Assembly (NCBI RefSeq): GCF_000379625.1
Contig: NZ_KB903217.1
Coordinates: forward strand, 35,794-99,793
Reading direction: 5' to 3'
Origin: Actinomycetospora chiangmaiensis DSM 45062
GTDB taxonomy: Bacteria; Actinomycetota; Actinomycetes; Mycobacteriales; Pseudonocardiaceae
DNA length: 64,000 nucleotides
Positions 25,163-33,979 of this stretch are shown piece after piece. The position numbers were made by a program, and so were the translations under genes. The notes below the pieces were generated by a model. That model ran no database searches. It saw only the letters and a list, made by a program, of their open reading frames with translations, and was not told the DNA's origin. The number at the start of each line of letters is the position of its first letter. Within the stretch, counting starts at the first letter, position 1.

Positions 25163-25936
25163 GTGACGGACGAACGTCGGTGGCAGGAGGATCGGGAGCG
25201 GTTCGTGGACAGCAACTCCGACGACGCACTGGGGCCGCTGGCCGAGCAGTTCGTGGCGCTCGGCCAGTCGCTGGTCGGGGCGCCGGACGACGGGGTGACC
25301 GCGGTGCTCGATCGCATCGTGCAGGCGGCCCGGGAGGTCACGGGCGTCGACGTCGTGTCGGTGACCCTGCGCGAGGGCGACGGCTTCACCACGCCCGTGG
25401 AGACCGACCCGGTGGCGAGCAAGGCCGACGCCGTGCAGTACGAGGTCGGCGAGGGACCGTGCGTCGCGGCCACGGTCGAGGAGGGGCTCGGCTACGCGGC
25501 CTCCTCCGACCTCGCGAACGACACCCGCTGGACGCGCTTCGGACCCGCCGCGGCCGAGCTCGGGCTGCACTCGGTCTTCGCCACCGGGATGTTCCCCTCC
25601 GGCGACCAGCCGCGGCTCGGCGCGCTGAACTACTACTCGCGCCAGGTCGGCGGGCTCGACGACGTCGACCGCGACATGGCGCTCATCTTCGCCACGCACG
25701 CCGCGGTGGTGCTGCGCAGCGCCCAGGCCGTCGAGGCGGCCGAGCTGCGGGCCGCGCAGCTGCAGGAGGCGGTGCGCTCCCGCGACGTCATCGGCCAGGC
25801 CAAGGGCATCCTCATGGAGCGCCGCGGCCTCACCGCCGACCAGGCGTTCGACACGCTGCGCCGCACCTCGCAGGAACTCAACGTCAAGCTCCGCGACCTG
25901 GCGGCGACCCTCGCGTCGCGTCGGGCGGACCTCTGA
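25163..25936 (+). CDS. GAF-ANTAR RNA-binding antiterminator
   Basis: 257 residues: a GAF sensory domain (about 45-190, with VGEGPCVAATVEEG and ALNYYSRQ) and a C-terminal ANTAR domain (about 195-250, RDVIGQAKGILMERRGLTADQAFDTLRR). ANTAR proteins bind paired hairpins in nascent RNA and prevent termination; the GAF ligand is unknown. The start is supported by the TATGAT element 6 nt upstream. It is followed on the same strand by a STAS protein, so the two may form a signalling pair. Confidence 0.86.
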   Translation: MTDERRWQEDRERFVDSNSDDALGPLAEQFVALGQSLVGAPDDGVTAVLDRIVQAAREVTGVDVVSVTLREGDGFTTPVETDPVASKADAVQYEVGEGPCVAATVEEGLGYAASSDLANDTRWTRFGPAAAELGLHSVFATGMFPSGDQPRLGALNYYSRQVGGLDDVDRDMALIFATHAAVVLRSAQAVEAAELRAAQLQEAVRSRDVIGQAKGILMERRGLTADQAFDTLRRTSQELNVKLRDLAATLASRRADL

Positions 25937-25949
25937 CCGGTTTACGACA

Positions 25950-25963
25950 CCCGTTCGAACGGG
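25950..25963. promoter_or_regulatory. Perfect 14-bp palindrome CCCGTTCGAACGGG
   Basis: Begins 14 nt after the GAF-ANTAR stop and ends 4 nt before CACTGT (25968-25973), a possible -10 for the STAS gene. Position suits an operator; a short terminator is also possible. Confidence 0.4.
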
Positions 25964-26025
25964 CACCCACTGTCACCCGTGGAGACCTTGCGGGACGCCA
26001 TGTCGCACAGTCTCCGGAGGTTCCC

Positions 26026-26439
26026 GTGGCCGCCCCCACCCCGTCCGAACTCCCCGCCGGTCTGGCCGAGCGCCGTCGGCACGCCCGTTCCGCCGCCGCG
26101 CGTCGCGCCGTCGCCGGGGTCGGCACCAGCTGGTACGACGACGGGTGCGTCGCCCTCGCCGTCGTCGGTGTCGCCGGCCCCTGCCAGGTCAGGGCGCTCC
26201 GGGAGCTGCGTCCGCAGCTCGCGCGGGAGGCGTGGGCGGAGCTCGTCATCGACCTGTCCCACCTCGACGGCGAGTGCGGCCCGGCGCTCGTGCGGGTGCT
26301 CGGCCAGCTCCGCGTCCAGCGGCTGACCGCCGGCGCGCGGGTCGAGGTGCATGGCGCGCCGGCCGAGGCCGTCGCCGAACTCGGGGCCCGGCGCGCCACC
26401 ACCTTCACCGTGCGGGACGAGCCGGCCCGGAGCCGGTGA
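26026..26439 (+). CDS. STAS-like protein
   Basis: 137 residues. After a 40-residue Ala/Arg-rich start, a STAS-like fold follows with the strand VIDLSHLDGECGPALVRVLGQ. As in the STAS protein at 6917-7321, the position of the phosphorylated Ser is not Ser (GECG replaces the usual DSSG). GTG 26026 has GGAGG about 6 nt upstream. It lies downstream of GAF-ANTAR and ends 1 bp from the stop of a convergent PucR-type regulator. Role unknown. Confidence 0.6.
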   Translation: MAAPTPSELPAGLAERRRHARSAAARRAVAGVGTSWYDDGCVALAVVGVAGPCQVRALRELRPQLAREAWAELVIDLSHLDGECGPALVRVLGQLRVQRLTAGARVEVHGAPAEAVAELGARRATTFTVRDEPARSR

Positions 26440-26440
26440 C

Positions 26441-27757
26441 CTACCCCTCGACGGCGGGTTCGGCGGCGGCGAAGGCCCCGCCGAACCGCAGCGCCAGCGC
26501 CACCTCCAGCCGGGCCACCGGGTCGTCGAGCGCGCCGGCGAAGGACTCCTTGAGGCGCGCGAGCCGGTAGCGCACGGTCTGCGGGTGCACGTGCAGCGTG
26601 CCCGCCGCCTCGGCGACGTCGCCGTGCGCGTCGAGCCACGCCCGCAGCGTCTCCACCGCCCGGTCCCGGGCCGAGGCCGTCATCCGGCGCAGCGGCTCCA
26701 GGCGCTGGGCCACGAGGTCGGCCGTGACCGACACGTCGGCGTGCAGCAGCAGCGTGAGCAGGTGGTCGTCCGAACGCACGAGCCGCGACGGCGGGCGGTG
26801 GCCGCGGGAGGGCCCGTCGTCGGGAGCCGCGATGTCCCCGGCGGCGACCAGGGGCCAGGCCGAGCGGGCGCGCGTGACGGTGCGGGGGATCTGGTCGAGG
26901 CCGACGGTCGGGCCGACGACCGCGGCCACCCCCGCCGTGGCGTCGGCGAGGTAGTCGGCCCGGCCCGGCCCGTCGGGGTCCGGGACCACGACGACGCCGA
27001 GGCCGTCCACACGCGACCCGAGGGCGTCGGGCGGCAGCCGGCGGAACACCGCCTGCAGCGACTCCTCGTCGCAGATCATGACGGCCAGGCGCCGCGGCAG
27101 GGACCACTCGGCGTCGCGGGCGAGGCGTTCGAGCTCCGGACCCTCCGGCGGCGGGGTGCGCAGCAGCGCCGAGACCAGCGTGTGCCGGCGGGCCTGGCGC
27201 GACCCCGCGGTGAGGCTCTGCTCGTGGGCGTACCCCGCGACCGACGCCGCGGCGAGCTGCTCGGTGTAGGCGAACAGCGCCTCGGCGAGCCGGAAGATGT
27301 CGTCGGAGGTGAGGCCGTAGTCGTCGCTGCCGGCGGAGATGCGCCGCCAGAGCACCCGGGTGCCGACGCGGTAGGCGGTCTGCAGCGCGTCCATCGTCCG
27401 GCCGTGGCGGTGCTCGACGCGGCCGAGCTCGAAGTAGACGCGGGTGTCGGGCAGGTCGGCGTCGGTACCGAGCAGCTGCAGGAACTGCTCGAGGGCCACC
27501 GAGACGCCGCGGCGGATGTTCTGCCCGAACACGCCGTTCATCGACAACGCGTACTCGGCGACCTGGGCGCGGACCTGCTCGATGATGTCGTCGGAGGTGT
27601 CGAGCACGACCGCGCGCATGCGGTCCGCCGCGGCCGGAGGCACCTCGGCCCACGGATGGCGCCGCGCCGGATGGGTGTGCGCGCAACCGTCGACGGCGCG
27701 CAGGGGCGTCCGCGCCGCATCGGCGGCGCACGCGTCCACACCCACTCGCTCGGTCAC
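26441..27757 (-). CDS. PucR/CdaR-type transcriptional regulator
   Basis: 438 residues with a long N-terminal region (including VVLDTSDDIIEQVRAQVAEYA), a central GGDEF-like segment and a C-terminal PucR HTH (DVAEAAGTLHVHPQTVRYRLARL). The frame is open further upstream, but GTG 27757 is chosen because CACAAT ends 6 nt before it, the leaderless arrangement seen for other regulators here. It is divergent from a membrane esterase gene, 133 bp away, which could be its target. Confidence 0.75.
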   Translation of the reverse strand: MTERVGVDACAADAARTPLRAVDGCAHTHPARRHPWAEVPPAAADRMRAVVLDTSDDIIEQVRAQVAEYALSMNGVFGQNIRRGVSVALEQFLQLLGTDADLPDTRVYFELGRVEHRHGRTMDALQTAYRVGTRVLWRRISAGSDDYGLTSDDIFRLAEALFAYTEQLAAASVAGYAHEQSLTAGSRQARRHTLVSALLRTPPPEGPELERLARDAEWSLPRRLAVMICDEESLQAVFRRLPPDALGSRVDGLGVVVVPDPDGPGRADYLADATAGVAAVVGPTVGLDQIPRTVTRARSAWPLVAAGDIAAPDDGPSRGHRPPSRLVRSDDHLLTLLLHADVSVTADLVAQRLEPLRRMTASARDRAVETLRAWLDAHGDVAEAAGTLHVHPQTVRYRLARLKESFAGALDDPVARLEVALALRFGGAFAAAEPAVEG

Positions 27758-27890
27758 GGCGCCATTGTGGCGCAGACGCGGCGACGCGGGGGAGATTCGG
27801 CGATCCGGGACACAGCACCTGCACAGGGGCGGAGCGCAGGGTTGAGGGACATGATCGGGGTGGGTACGGGAGGCGGCGAGGGGGTGGCGC

Positions 27891-29186
27891 GTGCCGGACA
27901 CCGAGGCGGTGCCGCGTCGCCGGGCGACGGGGGAGCTGCTGGCGCTCGTCGGCGGGGCCGCCGCCACGCTCGTGACGACGGCGGGCTACCGGCCGCTCAC
28001 CCGGCGGTGGCCCGCGGCCATCGGGGCGTCGCTGCTGGCCGCCTTCGCCACGGAGCTGCCGCGCCCGACCGCGGCGCTCACCGGCGGGGTCGCCCTCGTC
28101 GCTGCCCGTCGCGGGGCGGGTCGGACCGTCACCGGCCGCGTCGGCCTCGCACTCGCGACGGGCTCGGTGGCAGCGCTGCTCGCGCTGGACCGCCGGGCCC
28201 GGGCCACCGACGGCGTGCTGCGCGACGCGCTGGTGACCGCGTTCGGCCGGTCGGGACCCGAGCCGGAACCGGCGGCCTGGTTGTCCCCCCGGGCGGTCAC
28301 CGCGCCGCGGCGCTTCCGGGCCGCGGGGGCGCGGGACGTGGCGTACGGGCCCCACGGGGTCGCGAACCTGCTCGACGTCTGGCGCCACCCGGACCTCCCC
28401 GACGACGCCGCCGCCCCCGTCCTGGTCGAGATCCACGGCGGGGCGTGGTCGTCGGGGCGCAAGGAGGGCGAGGGGAACCCGCTCATGGCCTACCTCGTCG
28501 CGCGGGGCTGGGTGTGCGTCACCGTGAACTACCGCCTCGGCCCGCGGCACCGGTGGCCGGCCATGATCGAGGACATCCGGGCGGCCCTGGGCTGGGTGCA
28601 CACCCACATCGACGAGCACGGGGGCGACCCCGGGTTCGTCGCCGTGAGCGGAGGCTCGGCCGGGGCCCACCTCGCGGCGCTGGCCGCGCTGACCGGGCGC
28701 GACGACGACCACAGCCGGGTCGACGCCGCCGTCACCCTCTACGGCATCTACGACCTCACGGCCGACGACGGCAGCGGCACCCTCGACCAGCTGCTGACCG
28801 AGACGATGATGTCGGGCACGGCCGCGGGCTGGACCGCCGCCTCGCCGACCCACCGCGTCTCCGCGGCCGCACCGCCGTTCTTCGTGCTGCACGGCACCGG
28901 TGACGCGATCGTGGTGCCCGAGCAGAGCCGGGGGTTCGTGCGGGCGTTGCGGTCGGTCTCCCGGGCACCCGTGGCCTACGCCGAGCTGCCGTACGCCCAG
29001 CACTCCTTCGACGCGCTGCCGACCCCGCGGACCATGCTCGTGGTCCGCGCCGTCGAGGCGTTCCTCATCGGCGTCCTGGGCCACCGTCCGACCCGGCCGG
29101 GCGCGGCGGCCCTCGTCGCCGGGCAGGGACCCGGGGGTGCACCGGCCGGGCCCGCCGCCCCGAACGGTGTCGGGGGCGGTCGATAG
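27891..29186 (+). CDS. Alpha/beta-hydrolase (esterase/lipase) with N-terminal membrane segments
   Basis: 431 residues. Hydrophobic segments within about residues 15-105 suggest membrane anchoring, followed by an alpha/beta hydrolase of the HSL/acetyl-hydrolase type: oxyanion HGGAW, nucleophile elbow GGSAGAH, then Asp near [10 protein letters not shown] and His in AQHSFDAL. It resembles mycobacterial Lip proteins of the LipQ group. The C-terminus is Gly/Pro/Ala-rich. Its stop codon TAG forms the first three bases of the probable thrS -10 element (TAGGCT). Confidence 0.8.
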   Translation: MPDTEAVPRRRATGELLALVGGAAATLVTTAGYRPLTRRWPAAIGASLLAAFATELPRPTAALTGGVALVAARRGAGRTVTGRVGLALATGSVAALLALDRRARATDGVLRDALVTAFGRSGPEPEPAAWLSPRAVTAPRRFRAAGARDVAYGPHGVANLLDVWRHPDLPDDAAAPVLVEIHGGAWSSGRKEGEGNPLMAYLVARGWVCVTVNYRLGPRHRWPAMIEDIRAALGWVHTHIDEHGGDPGFVAVSGGSAGAHLAALAALTGRDDDHSRVDAAVTLYGIYDLTADDGSGTLDQLLTETMMSGTAAGWTAASPTHRVSAAAPPFFVLHGTGDAIVVPEQSRGFVRALRSVSRAPVAYAELPYAQHSFDALPTPRTMLVVRAVEAFLIGVLGHRPTRPGAAALVAGQGPGGAPAGPAAPNGVGGGR

Positions 29187-29189
29187 GCT
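29184..29189 (+). promoter_or_regulatory. Probable -10 (TAGGCT) for thrS
   Basis: TANNNT element overlapping the esterase stop codon; the predicted start near 29196 gives a 5' leader of about 46 nt, too short for a T-box riboswitch. A GGAG Shine-Dalgarno precedes GTG 29242. Confidence 0.35.
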
Positions 29190-29241
29190 GGAGGGACCGC
29201 GGGGGAGTCCGTCCGCCGCACGGGATCCCAGGAGTTCCAGC

Positions 29242-31308
29242 GTGTCCTCGCCAGCCTCGCCCGCGTCCACCCAGCACGTCCGGGTCGCCGCGGGCACGAC
29301 GGCGGGTCAGGCCGTCCGCGAGGCGGGGTTCCCGGGCAGCGGGCCGCAGGCCGTCGTCGTCGTGAAGGCCCCCGACGGCACGCTGAAGGACCTGGCCTGG
29401 GCCCCCGAGGAGGACGTCGACGTCACCCCGGTCGCGGCCGACACCGAGGACGGCCGCGCCGTCATCCGGCACAGCGCCGCGCACGTGCTCGCCCAGGCCG
29501 TGCAGCAGAAGTTCCCGGACGCCAAGCTCGGTATCGGGCCGCCCGTCACCGACGGCTTCTACTACGACTTCGCGGTGGACACCCCGTTCACGCCCGAGGA
29601 CCTCGCCGACCTCGAGAAGTCGATGAAGAAGATCATCAAGGCGAAGCAGCGGTTCGCCCGCCGCGAGTACTCCTCGCTCGACGAGGCCCGCGCGGAGCTG
29701 GCGGACGAGCCCTTCAAGCTCGAGCTGGTCGACCTCAAGGGCAACTCCGACGCCGAGGCCGACGGCGAGATCATGGAGGTCGGGGCGGGCGAGCTCACCG
29801 CCTACGACAACATCCACGCCCACACCGGCGAGCGGGTGTGGGGCGACCTCTGCCGCGGCCCGCACGTGCCGACCACGGGCTACATCCCGGCCTTCAAGGT
29901 CACCCGCAGCGCCGCCGCCTACTGGCGCGGCGACCAGCGCAACGCCCAGCTGCAGCGCATCTACGGCACCGCGTGGGAGTCGCAGGAGGCGCAGGACGCC
30001 TACCTCGAGCGGCTCGCCGAGGCCGAGCGCCGCGACCACCGCCGGCTCGGGTCCGAGCTCGACCTGTTCAGCTTCCCCGACGAGATCGGCTCCGGCCTCG
30101 CCGTCTTCCACCCCAAGGGCGGGGTGATCCGCAAGGAGCTCGAGGACTACTCGCGGCAGCGGCACGCCGAGGCCGGCTACGAGTTCGTCAACACCCCGCA
30201 CGCCACCAAGGGGTCGCTGTTCGAGCTCTCCGGGCACCTCGACTGGTACTCCGAGGGCATGTACCCCCCCATGCAGCTCGACGAGGAGCGGGGTCCCGAC
30301 GGCGAGCTCAAGCGGGCCGCCGTCGACTACTACCTCAAGCCGATGAACTGCCCGATGCACAACCTGATCTTCCGGTCGCGCGGGCGGTCCTACCGGGAGC
30401 TGCCGCTGCGGCTCTTCGAGTTCGGCACGGTCTACCGCTACGAGAAGTCCGGCGTGGTCCACGGTCTGACCCGGGCGCGCGGCTTCACCCAGGACGACGC
30501 GCACATCTACTGCACGCGCGAGCAGATGGCCGGCGAGATCGCCTCGCTGCTCGAGTTCGTGCTGAACCTGCTGCGCGACTACGGCCTCGACGACTTCTAC
30601 CTCGAGCTGTCGACCCGCAACCCGGAGAAGTCGATCGGCTCCGACGAGGCGTGGGAGGAGGCCACCGAGGCGCTGCGGCAGGCCGCGTCGAGCTTCGGCC
30701 TCGACCTCGTGGACGACCCGGGCGGCGCCGCGTTCTACGCGCCGAAGATCAGCGTCCAGGCGAAGGACGCGATCGGCCGCTACTGGCAGATGTCGACGAT
30801 CCAGGTCGACCTCATGCTGCCCGACCGCTTCGAGCTCGAGTACACCTCCAGCGACGGCTCCCGGCAGCGTCCCGTCATGATCCACCGCGCGCTGTTCGGC
30901 TCGATCGAGCGGTTCTTCGGGGTGCTCACCGAACACTACGCGGGCGCCTTCCCGGCCTGGCTCGCCCCGGTGCAGGCGGTCGCGATCCCGGTGTCGAACG
31001 ACCAGTCCGACTACGTCGACGGCATCGTGGCGAAGCTCCGGGCCCTCGGGCTGCGGGTCGACGCCGACCACTCCGACGACCGGATGCAGAAGAAGATCCG
31101 CACGCACACCCTGCAGAAGGTGCCGTTCCTGCTGCTCGCGGGCGGCAAGGACGCGGAGGCCGACGCGGTGTCGTTCCGGTTCCGCGACGGCAGCCAGGTG
31201 AACGGGGTCCCGGTGGACCGGGCGGTCGAGGCGGTCGCGGACTGGGTGGCGCGCCGCGAGAACGCCTCGCCGGACGAGACCACCTTCGGACCCCGAGTGA
31301 CCGGGTGA
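29242..31308 (+). CDS. thrS: Threonyl-tRNA synthetase
   Basis: 688-residue class II aminoacyl-tRNA synthetase. N-terminal TGS domain (about 1-65), the HxxxH editing/SAD domain ([10 protein letters not shown]), the catalytic core with the zinc cysteine in MNCPMH, motif 2 ([26 protein letters not shown]) and motif 3 ([11 protein letters not shown]), then the anticodon-binding domain (about 585-680). It begins the conserved actinobacterial run thrS-HIT-pgsA-patA. GTG 29242 fits the spacing from GGAG. Confidence 0.96.
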   Translation: MSSPASPASTQHVRVAAGTTAGQAVREAGFPGSGPQAVVVVKAPDGTLKDLAWAPEEDVDVTPVAADTEDGRAVIRHSAAHVLAQAVQQKFPDAKLGIGPPVTDGFYYDFAVDTPFTPEDLADLEKSMKKIIKAKQRFARREYSSLDEARAELADEPFKLELVDLKGNSDAEADGEIMEVGAGELTAYDNIHAHTGERVWGDLCRGPHVPTTGYIPAFKVTRSAAAYWRGDQRNAQLQRIYGTAWESQEAQDAYLERLAEAERRDHRRLGSELDLFSFPDEIGSGLAVFHPKGGVIRKELEDYSRQRHAEAGYEFVNTPHATKGSLFELSGHLDWYSEGMYPPMQLDEERGPDGELKRAAVDYYLKPMNCPMHNLIFRSRGRSYRELPLRLFEFGTVYRYEKSGVVHGLTRARGFTQDDAHIYCTREQMAGEIASLLEFVLNLLRDYGLDDFYLELSTRNPEKSIGSDEAWEEATEALRQAASSFGLDLVDDPGGAAFYAPKISVQAKDAIGRYWQMSTIQVDLMLPDRFELEYTSSDGSRQRPVMIHRALFGSIERFFGVLTEHYAGAFPAWLAPVQAVAIPVSNDQSDYVDGIVAKLRALGLRVDADHSDDRMQKKIRTHTLQKVPFLLLAGGKDAEADAVSFRFRDGSQVNGVPVDRAVEAVADWVARRENASPDETTFGPRVTG

Positions 31309-31340
31309 CGAGTGCCTGAGCCGTCCAGCACGATGGAGCC

Positions 31341-31955
31341 GTGGTGACCGACGGGGTGACGTCAGGTCGGCCGCCCCAGCCCGGGCGGCCCGACTCCGGT
31401 GTCCCGCTCGAGCACCCGCAGGGTGCCGACGAACTGGCCGGGGCGGGCACGCCCGACGGCTTCCGTCGTCTCTGGGCCCCGCACCGCATGGCCTACATCG
31501 CGGGGGAGGAGGGGACCGGTGAGGTCGACGGCGGGTGCCCGCTGTGCGCCATCCCCGGCCGCTCCGACGCGGACGGGCTCGTCGTCGCCCGCGGCGACAC
31601 CGTGTACGCGGTGCTGAACCTGCACCCGTACAACCCGGGGCACCTCATGGTGGTGCCCTACCGTCACGTCGCGAAGCTCGACGAGCTGACCGACGACGAG
31701 TCGACCGAGCTGATGCGCCTCACGCAGCAGGCGGTCCGGGCGCTCCGGGTGATGTCGTCCCCCCACGGCTTCAACGTCGGGATCAACCTCGGCCACGTGG
31801 CCGGCGGGTCCCTCGCCGACCACCTGCACCAGCACGTCGTCCCCCGCTGGGGCGGCGACGCCAACTTCATCACCGTCATCGGCCAGACCAAGGTGATCCC
31901 GGCGCTGCTCGCCGAGACCCGGGAACGGCTCGCGGAGGTCTGGACCTCGACATGA
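31341..31955 (+). CDS. HIT-family nucleotide hydrolase/phosphorylase (Rv2613c-like)
   Basis: 204 residues with the histidine triad H161-x-H163-x-H165 (HLHQHVVPRW) and a CPLC pair at 66-69 that may bind zinc. The M. tuberculosis orthologue in the same position, Rv2613c, is an Ap4A phosphorylase. GTG 31341 follows CACGAT by exactly 6 nt, so a leaderless start independent of thrS is possible. Its stop overlaps the pgsA start (ATGA). Confidence 0.88.
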   Translation: MVTDGVTSGRPPQPGRPDSGVPLEHPQGADELAGAGTPDGFRRLWAPHRMAYIAGEEGTGEVDGGCPLCAIPGRSDADGLVVARGDTVYAVLNLHPYNPGHLMVVPYRHVAKLDELTDDESTELMRLTQQAVRALRVMSSPHGFNVGINLGHVAGGSLADHLHQHVVPRWGGDANFITVIGQTKVIPALLAETRERLAEVWTST

Positions 31956-32650
31956 TCAACGACTGGGGCCGCGCGGCCATCAACCGCAGCCTCGAGCCGG
32001 CCGGACGGTGGCTCGTGCGCCGCGGTATCCACCCCGACGCGATGACCGTCTTCGGGACGGTGGGCGCCACCGGCTTCGCGATCTGGCTCATCCCCACGGG
32101 GCACCTGTTCGCGGCCGCCATGCTCGTGTGGGGGTTCGCGATGCTCGACGTCCTCGACGGGGCCATGGCCCGCGCGCGGGGGGTGACGAGTCCGTTCGGC
32201 GGCGTCCTGGACTCGCTGTGTGACCGGATCGTCGACGGCTCCGTGTTCGCCGCCATCGCGTGGTGGGCGGCCGCGAACGACCGGTGGGTGGTCGTGGCGC
32301 TCGCCCTGATCTGCCTGGTCTCGGGCCAGCTCATCTCCTACATCAAGGCGCGGGCCGAGGCCGCCGGGCTGCGGGGCGGCGGCGGGGTCGTCGAGCGTGC
32401 GGAACGGCTGATCCTCGGGCTCGCCGGGATCGGGCTCACCGGGCTCGGTCTCCGGTGGGCGGTGGACGTCGCCCTCTGGCTGCTCACGCTCGGCTCTCTC
32501 GTGACGGTCGGCCAGCGCATCCACACCGTCTGGACCAGCGCCCGCGAGCAGTACGGCGCCGCGACCGGCCGCACGGACCTCCCCTCCGACGTCTCCACCG
32601 TCGTCGAGCCCGGCGGGCCCCGCCGCGCGCCGGGTCGGGACGCCGGGTGA
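31952..32650 (+). CDS. pgsA: Phosphatidylinositol phosphate synthase (CDP-alcohol phosphotransferase)
   Basis: 232-residue membrane enzyme. The CDP-alcohol signature D-G-x2-A-R-x8-G-x3-D-x3-D is complete (beginning DGAMARARG). By synteny with mycobacteria it is the synthase that joins CDP-diacylglycerol and inositol-1-phosphate, the first lipid step toward phosphatidylinositol and PIMs. The ATG overlaps the HIT stop by 4 nt, and its stop overlaps the acyltransferase start by 4 nt, so the three genes are coupled. Confidence 0.9.
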   Translation: MINDWGRAAINRSLEPAGRWLVRRGIHPDAMTVFGTVGATGFAIWLIPTGHLFAAAMLVWGFAMLDVLDGAMARARGVTSPFGGVLDSLCDRIVDGSVFAAIAWWAAANDRWVVVALALICLVSGQLISYIKARAEAAGLRGGGGVVERAERLILGLAGIGLTGLGLRWAVDVALWLLTLGSLVTVGQRIHTVWTSAREQYGAATGRTDLPSDVSTVVEPGGPRRAPGRDAG

Positions 32651-33531
32651 GCTGGTCCGACCGCGCCGTCGACCTCGGGTACGCCGCCGGCTGGCAGGTC
32701 GTGCGGGGCCTCCCCGAGCCGGTCGCCCGCGGGGCGTTCGACCTCGGCGCCGACCTCGCGGCCCACCGCGGCGGTCGGGGTGTCCGGCGCCTGCGCGCGA
32801 ACTACGCGCGGGTGCGGCCCGACCTGTCCGACCCCGCCCTCGGCGACCTGACCCGGGCCGGCGTCCGGTCCTACGCCCGGTACTGGCGCGAGGCGTTCCG
32901 GCTGCCGTCGATGAACCCCAAGGCGCTCGCGGAGGAGGTCGACGACGACGTCGTCGGCCGCGAGCACCTCGACGCGGCCCTCGCCCGCGGCCGGGGCGCG
33001 GTCGTCGCGCTCACCCACTCCGGGAACTGGGACGTCGTCGGCACCTGGGCGGTGCAGCGCTACGGCGGGTTCGCGACGGTGGCCGAACGCCTGCGCCCGG
33101 AGTCGCTCTTCCAGCGGTTCGTCGCCTACCGGGAGTCGCTCGGCTTCGAGATCCTGCCCATGACCGGGGGAGAGGCGCCGGTCCGCGGGCTGCTGCGGGC
33201 CCTGCGGGCGGGCCGGATCGTCTGCCTCGTGGCCGACCGCGACCTGTCGCACCACGGGGTCGGCGTGGACTTCTTCGGCCACCGTGCCGCGATGCCGCCC
33301 GGACCCGCGTCGCTCGCGGCCGCCACCGGCGCCCCGCTGCTCCCGCTCGGCTGCTGGTTCACCGAGCGCGGCTGGGGCTTCCGCATCAACCCGCCGATCA
33401 CGGTCGGCTCCCGGGCCGAGGTGCCGGCCGCGACCCAGGCGATGGCCGACGCCTTCGCCGGGGAGATCGCCGCGCACCCGCAGGACTGGCACATGCTGCA
33501 ACGGATCTGGCCGGACCTCACCGTGGGGTGA
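32647..33531 (+). CDS. Phosphatidylinositol mannoside acyltransferase (PatA/Rv2611c-like)
   Basis: 294 residues of the LpxL/HtrB-like acyltransferase family with the catalytic HSGNWD motif (H-x4-D) near residue 125. In mycobacteria the orthologue acylates the mannose of PIM and is followed directly by pimA. Here the conserved order stops: the next gene is a MarR regulator and pimA lies 24 kb downstream. GTG 32647 overlaps the pgsA stop. The 3' end overlaps the convergent MarR gene by 14 bp. Confidence 0.9.
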   Translation: MSWSDRAVDLGYAAGWQVVRGLPEPVARGAFDLGADLAAHRGGRGVRRLRANYARVRPDLSDPALGDLTRAGVRSYARYWREAFRLPSMNPKALAEEVDDDVVGREHLDAALARGRGAVVALTHSGNWDVVGTWAVQRYGGFATVAERLRPESLFQRFVAYRESLGFEILPMTGGEAPVRGLLRALRAGRIVCLVADRDLSHHGVGVDFFGHRAAMPPGPASLAAATGAPLLPLGCWFTERGWGFRINPPITVGSRAEVPAATQAMADAFAGEIAAHPQDWHMLQRIWPDLTVG

Positions 33532-33943
33532 GCCGGGCGCGCAGGGCGGCCAGACCCGGCGTCAGGACGGCGAGGTCGTCCCCGCCGAGATGGTGCCGCA
33601 GCTCGTCGGCCACGACGGCCTCGGCGCGGTCGTGCGTCTCCCGCCCGGCGGGCGTCGGGGTGAGGACCGACGAGCGCCGGTCCTCGGGATGGGGGACACG
33701 CACGACGAGGCCGCCGGCGACGAGGCGGTCGGTCAGCTTGCTGGCGGCGCCGACCGTCACGTGCAGCGCGGTCGAGATGTCCTGGACGCGGCAGGACGGC
33801 ACGCGCACCACGGCCCGCAGGGCCTCCACGCGTCCGAGGGGGAGGTCCAGGTCGCGGCGGACGCGGCGGTCGACCGCCTCCCACAGGACGATCTGCACGC
33901 GGACCAGGTCGTCGAAGACCTCGACGATCGCGGTAGATTCCAT
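33518..33943 (-). CDS. MarR-family transcriptional regulator
   Basis: 141 residues: a winged HTH (VQDISTALHVTVGAASKLTDRLVAGGLVVRVPHPEDRR is its core region, residues about 53-90) flanked by dimerisation helices. It is divergent from a quinone-reductase-like gene 36 bp away, the usual layout for a MarR protein repressing a detoxifying oxidoreductase. GAAAAT ends 6 nt before ATG 33943, so the mRNA is probably leaderless. Two TTCC-AT/AC-GGAA palindromes cover its start. Confidence 0.84.
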   Translation of the reverse strand: MESTAIVEVFDDLVRVQIVLWEAVDRRVRRDLDLPLGRVEALRAVVRVPSCRVQDISTALHVTVGAASKLTDRLVAGGLVVRVPHPEDRRSSVLTPTPAGRETHDRAEAVVADELRHHLGGDDLAVLTPGLAALRARLTPR

Positions 33944-33962
33944 GGAAGCATTTTCCACGGAA
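33938..33962. promoter_or_regulatory. Twin MarR operators TTCCATGGAA and TTCCACGGAA
   Basis: Two 10-bp palindromes at 33938-33947 (perfect) and 33953-33962 (one mismatch), 15 bp centre to centre, in the divergent region. The first contains the MarR start codon. Together they would control both genes. Confidence 0.6.
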
Positions 33963-33979
33963 GGGTGTTGGAGGTCGAC

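Noticed and set aside
25979..26326. Plus-strand ORF starting GTG 25979 (METLRDAMSH...) overlapping the STAS gene
   Set aside because: After about 20 codons it becomes Pro/Ser/Arg-rich shadow of the STAS frame; the STAS start at 26026 has a proper GGAGG site.
29187..29241. T-box or other riboswitch upstream of thrS
   Set aside because: Only about 55 nt separate the esterase stop from the thrS start, and no specifier-loop or antiterminator structure is apparent.
25884..29297. Minus-strand open frame of over 1100 codons across the STAS, PucR and esterase region
   Set aside because: Same GC artefact; the PucR gene is in another minus-strand frame and the esterase motifs are on the plus strand.
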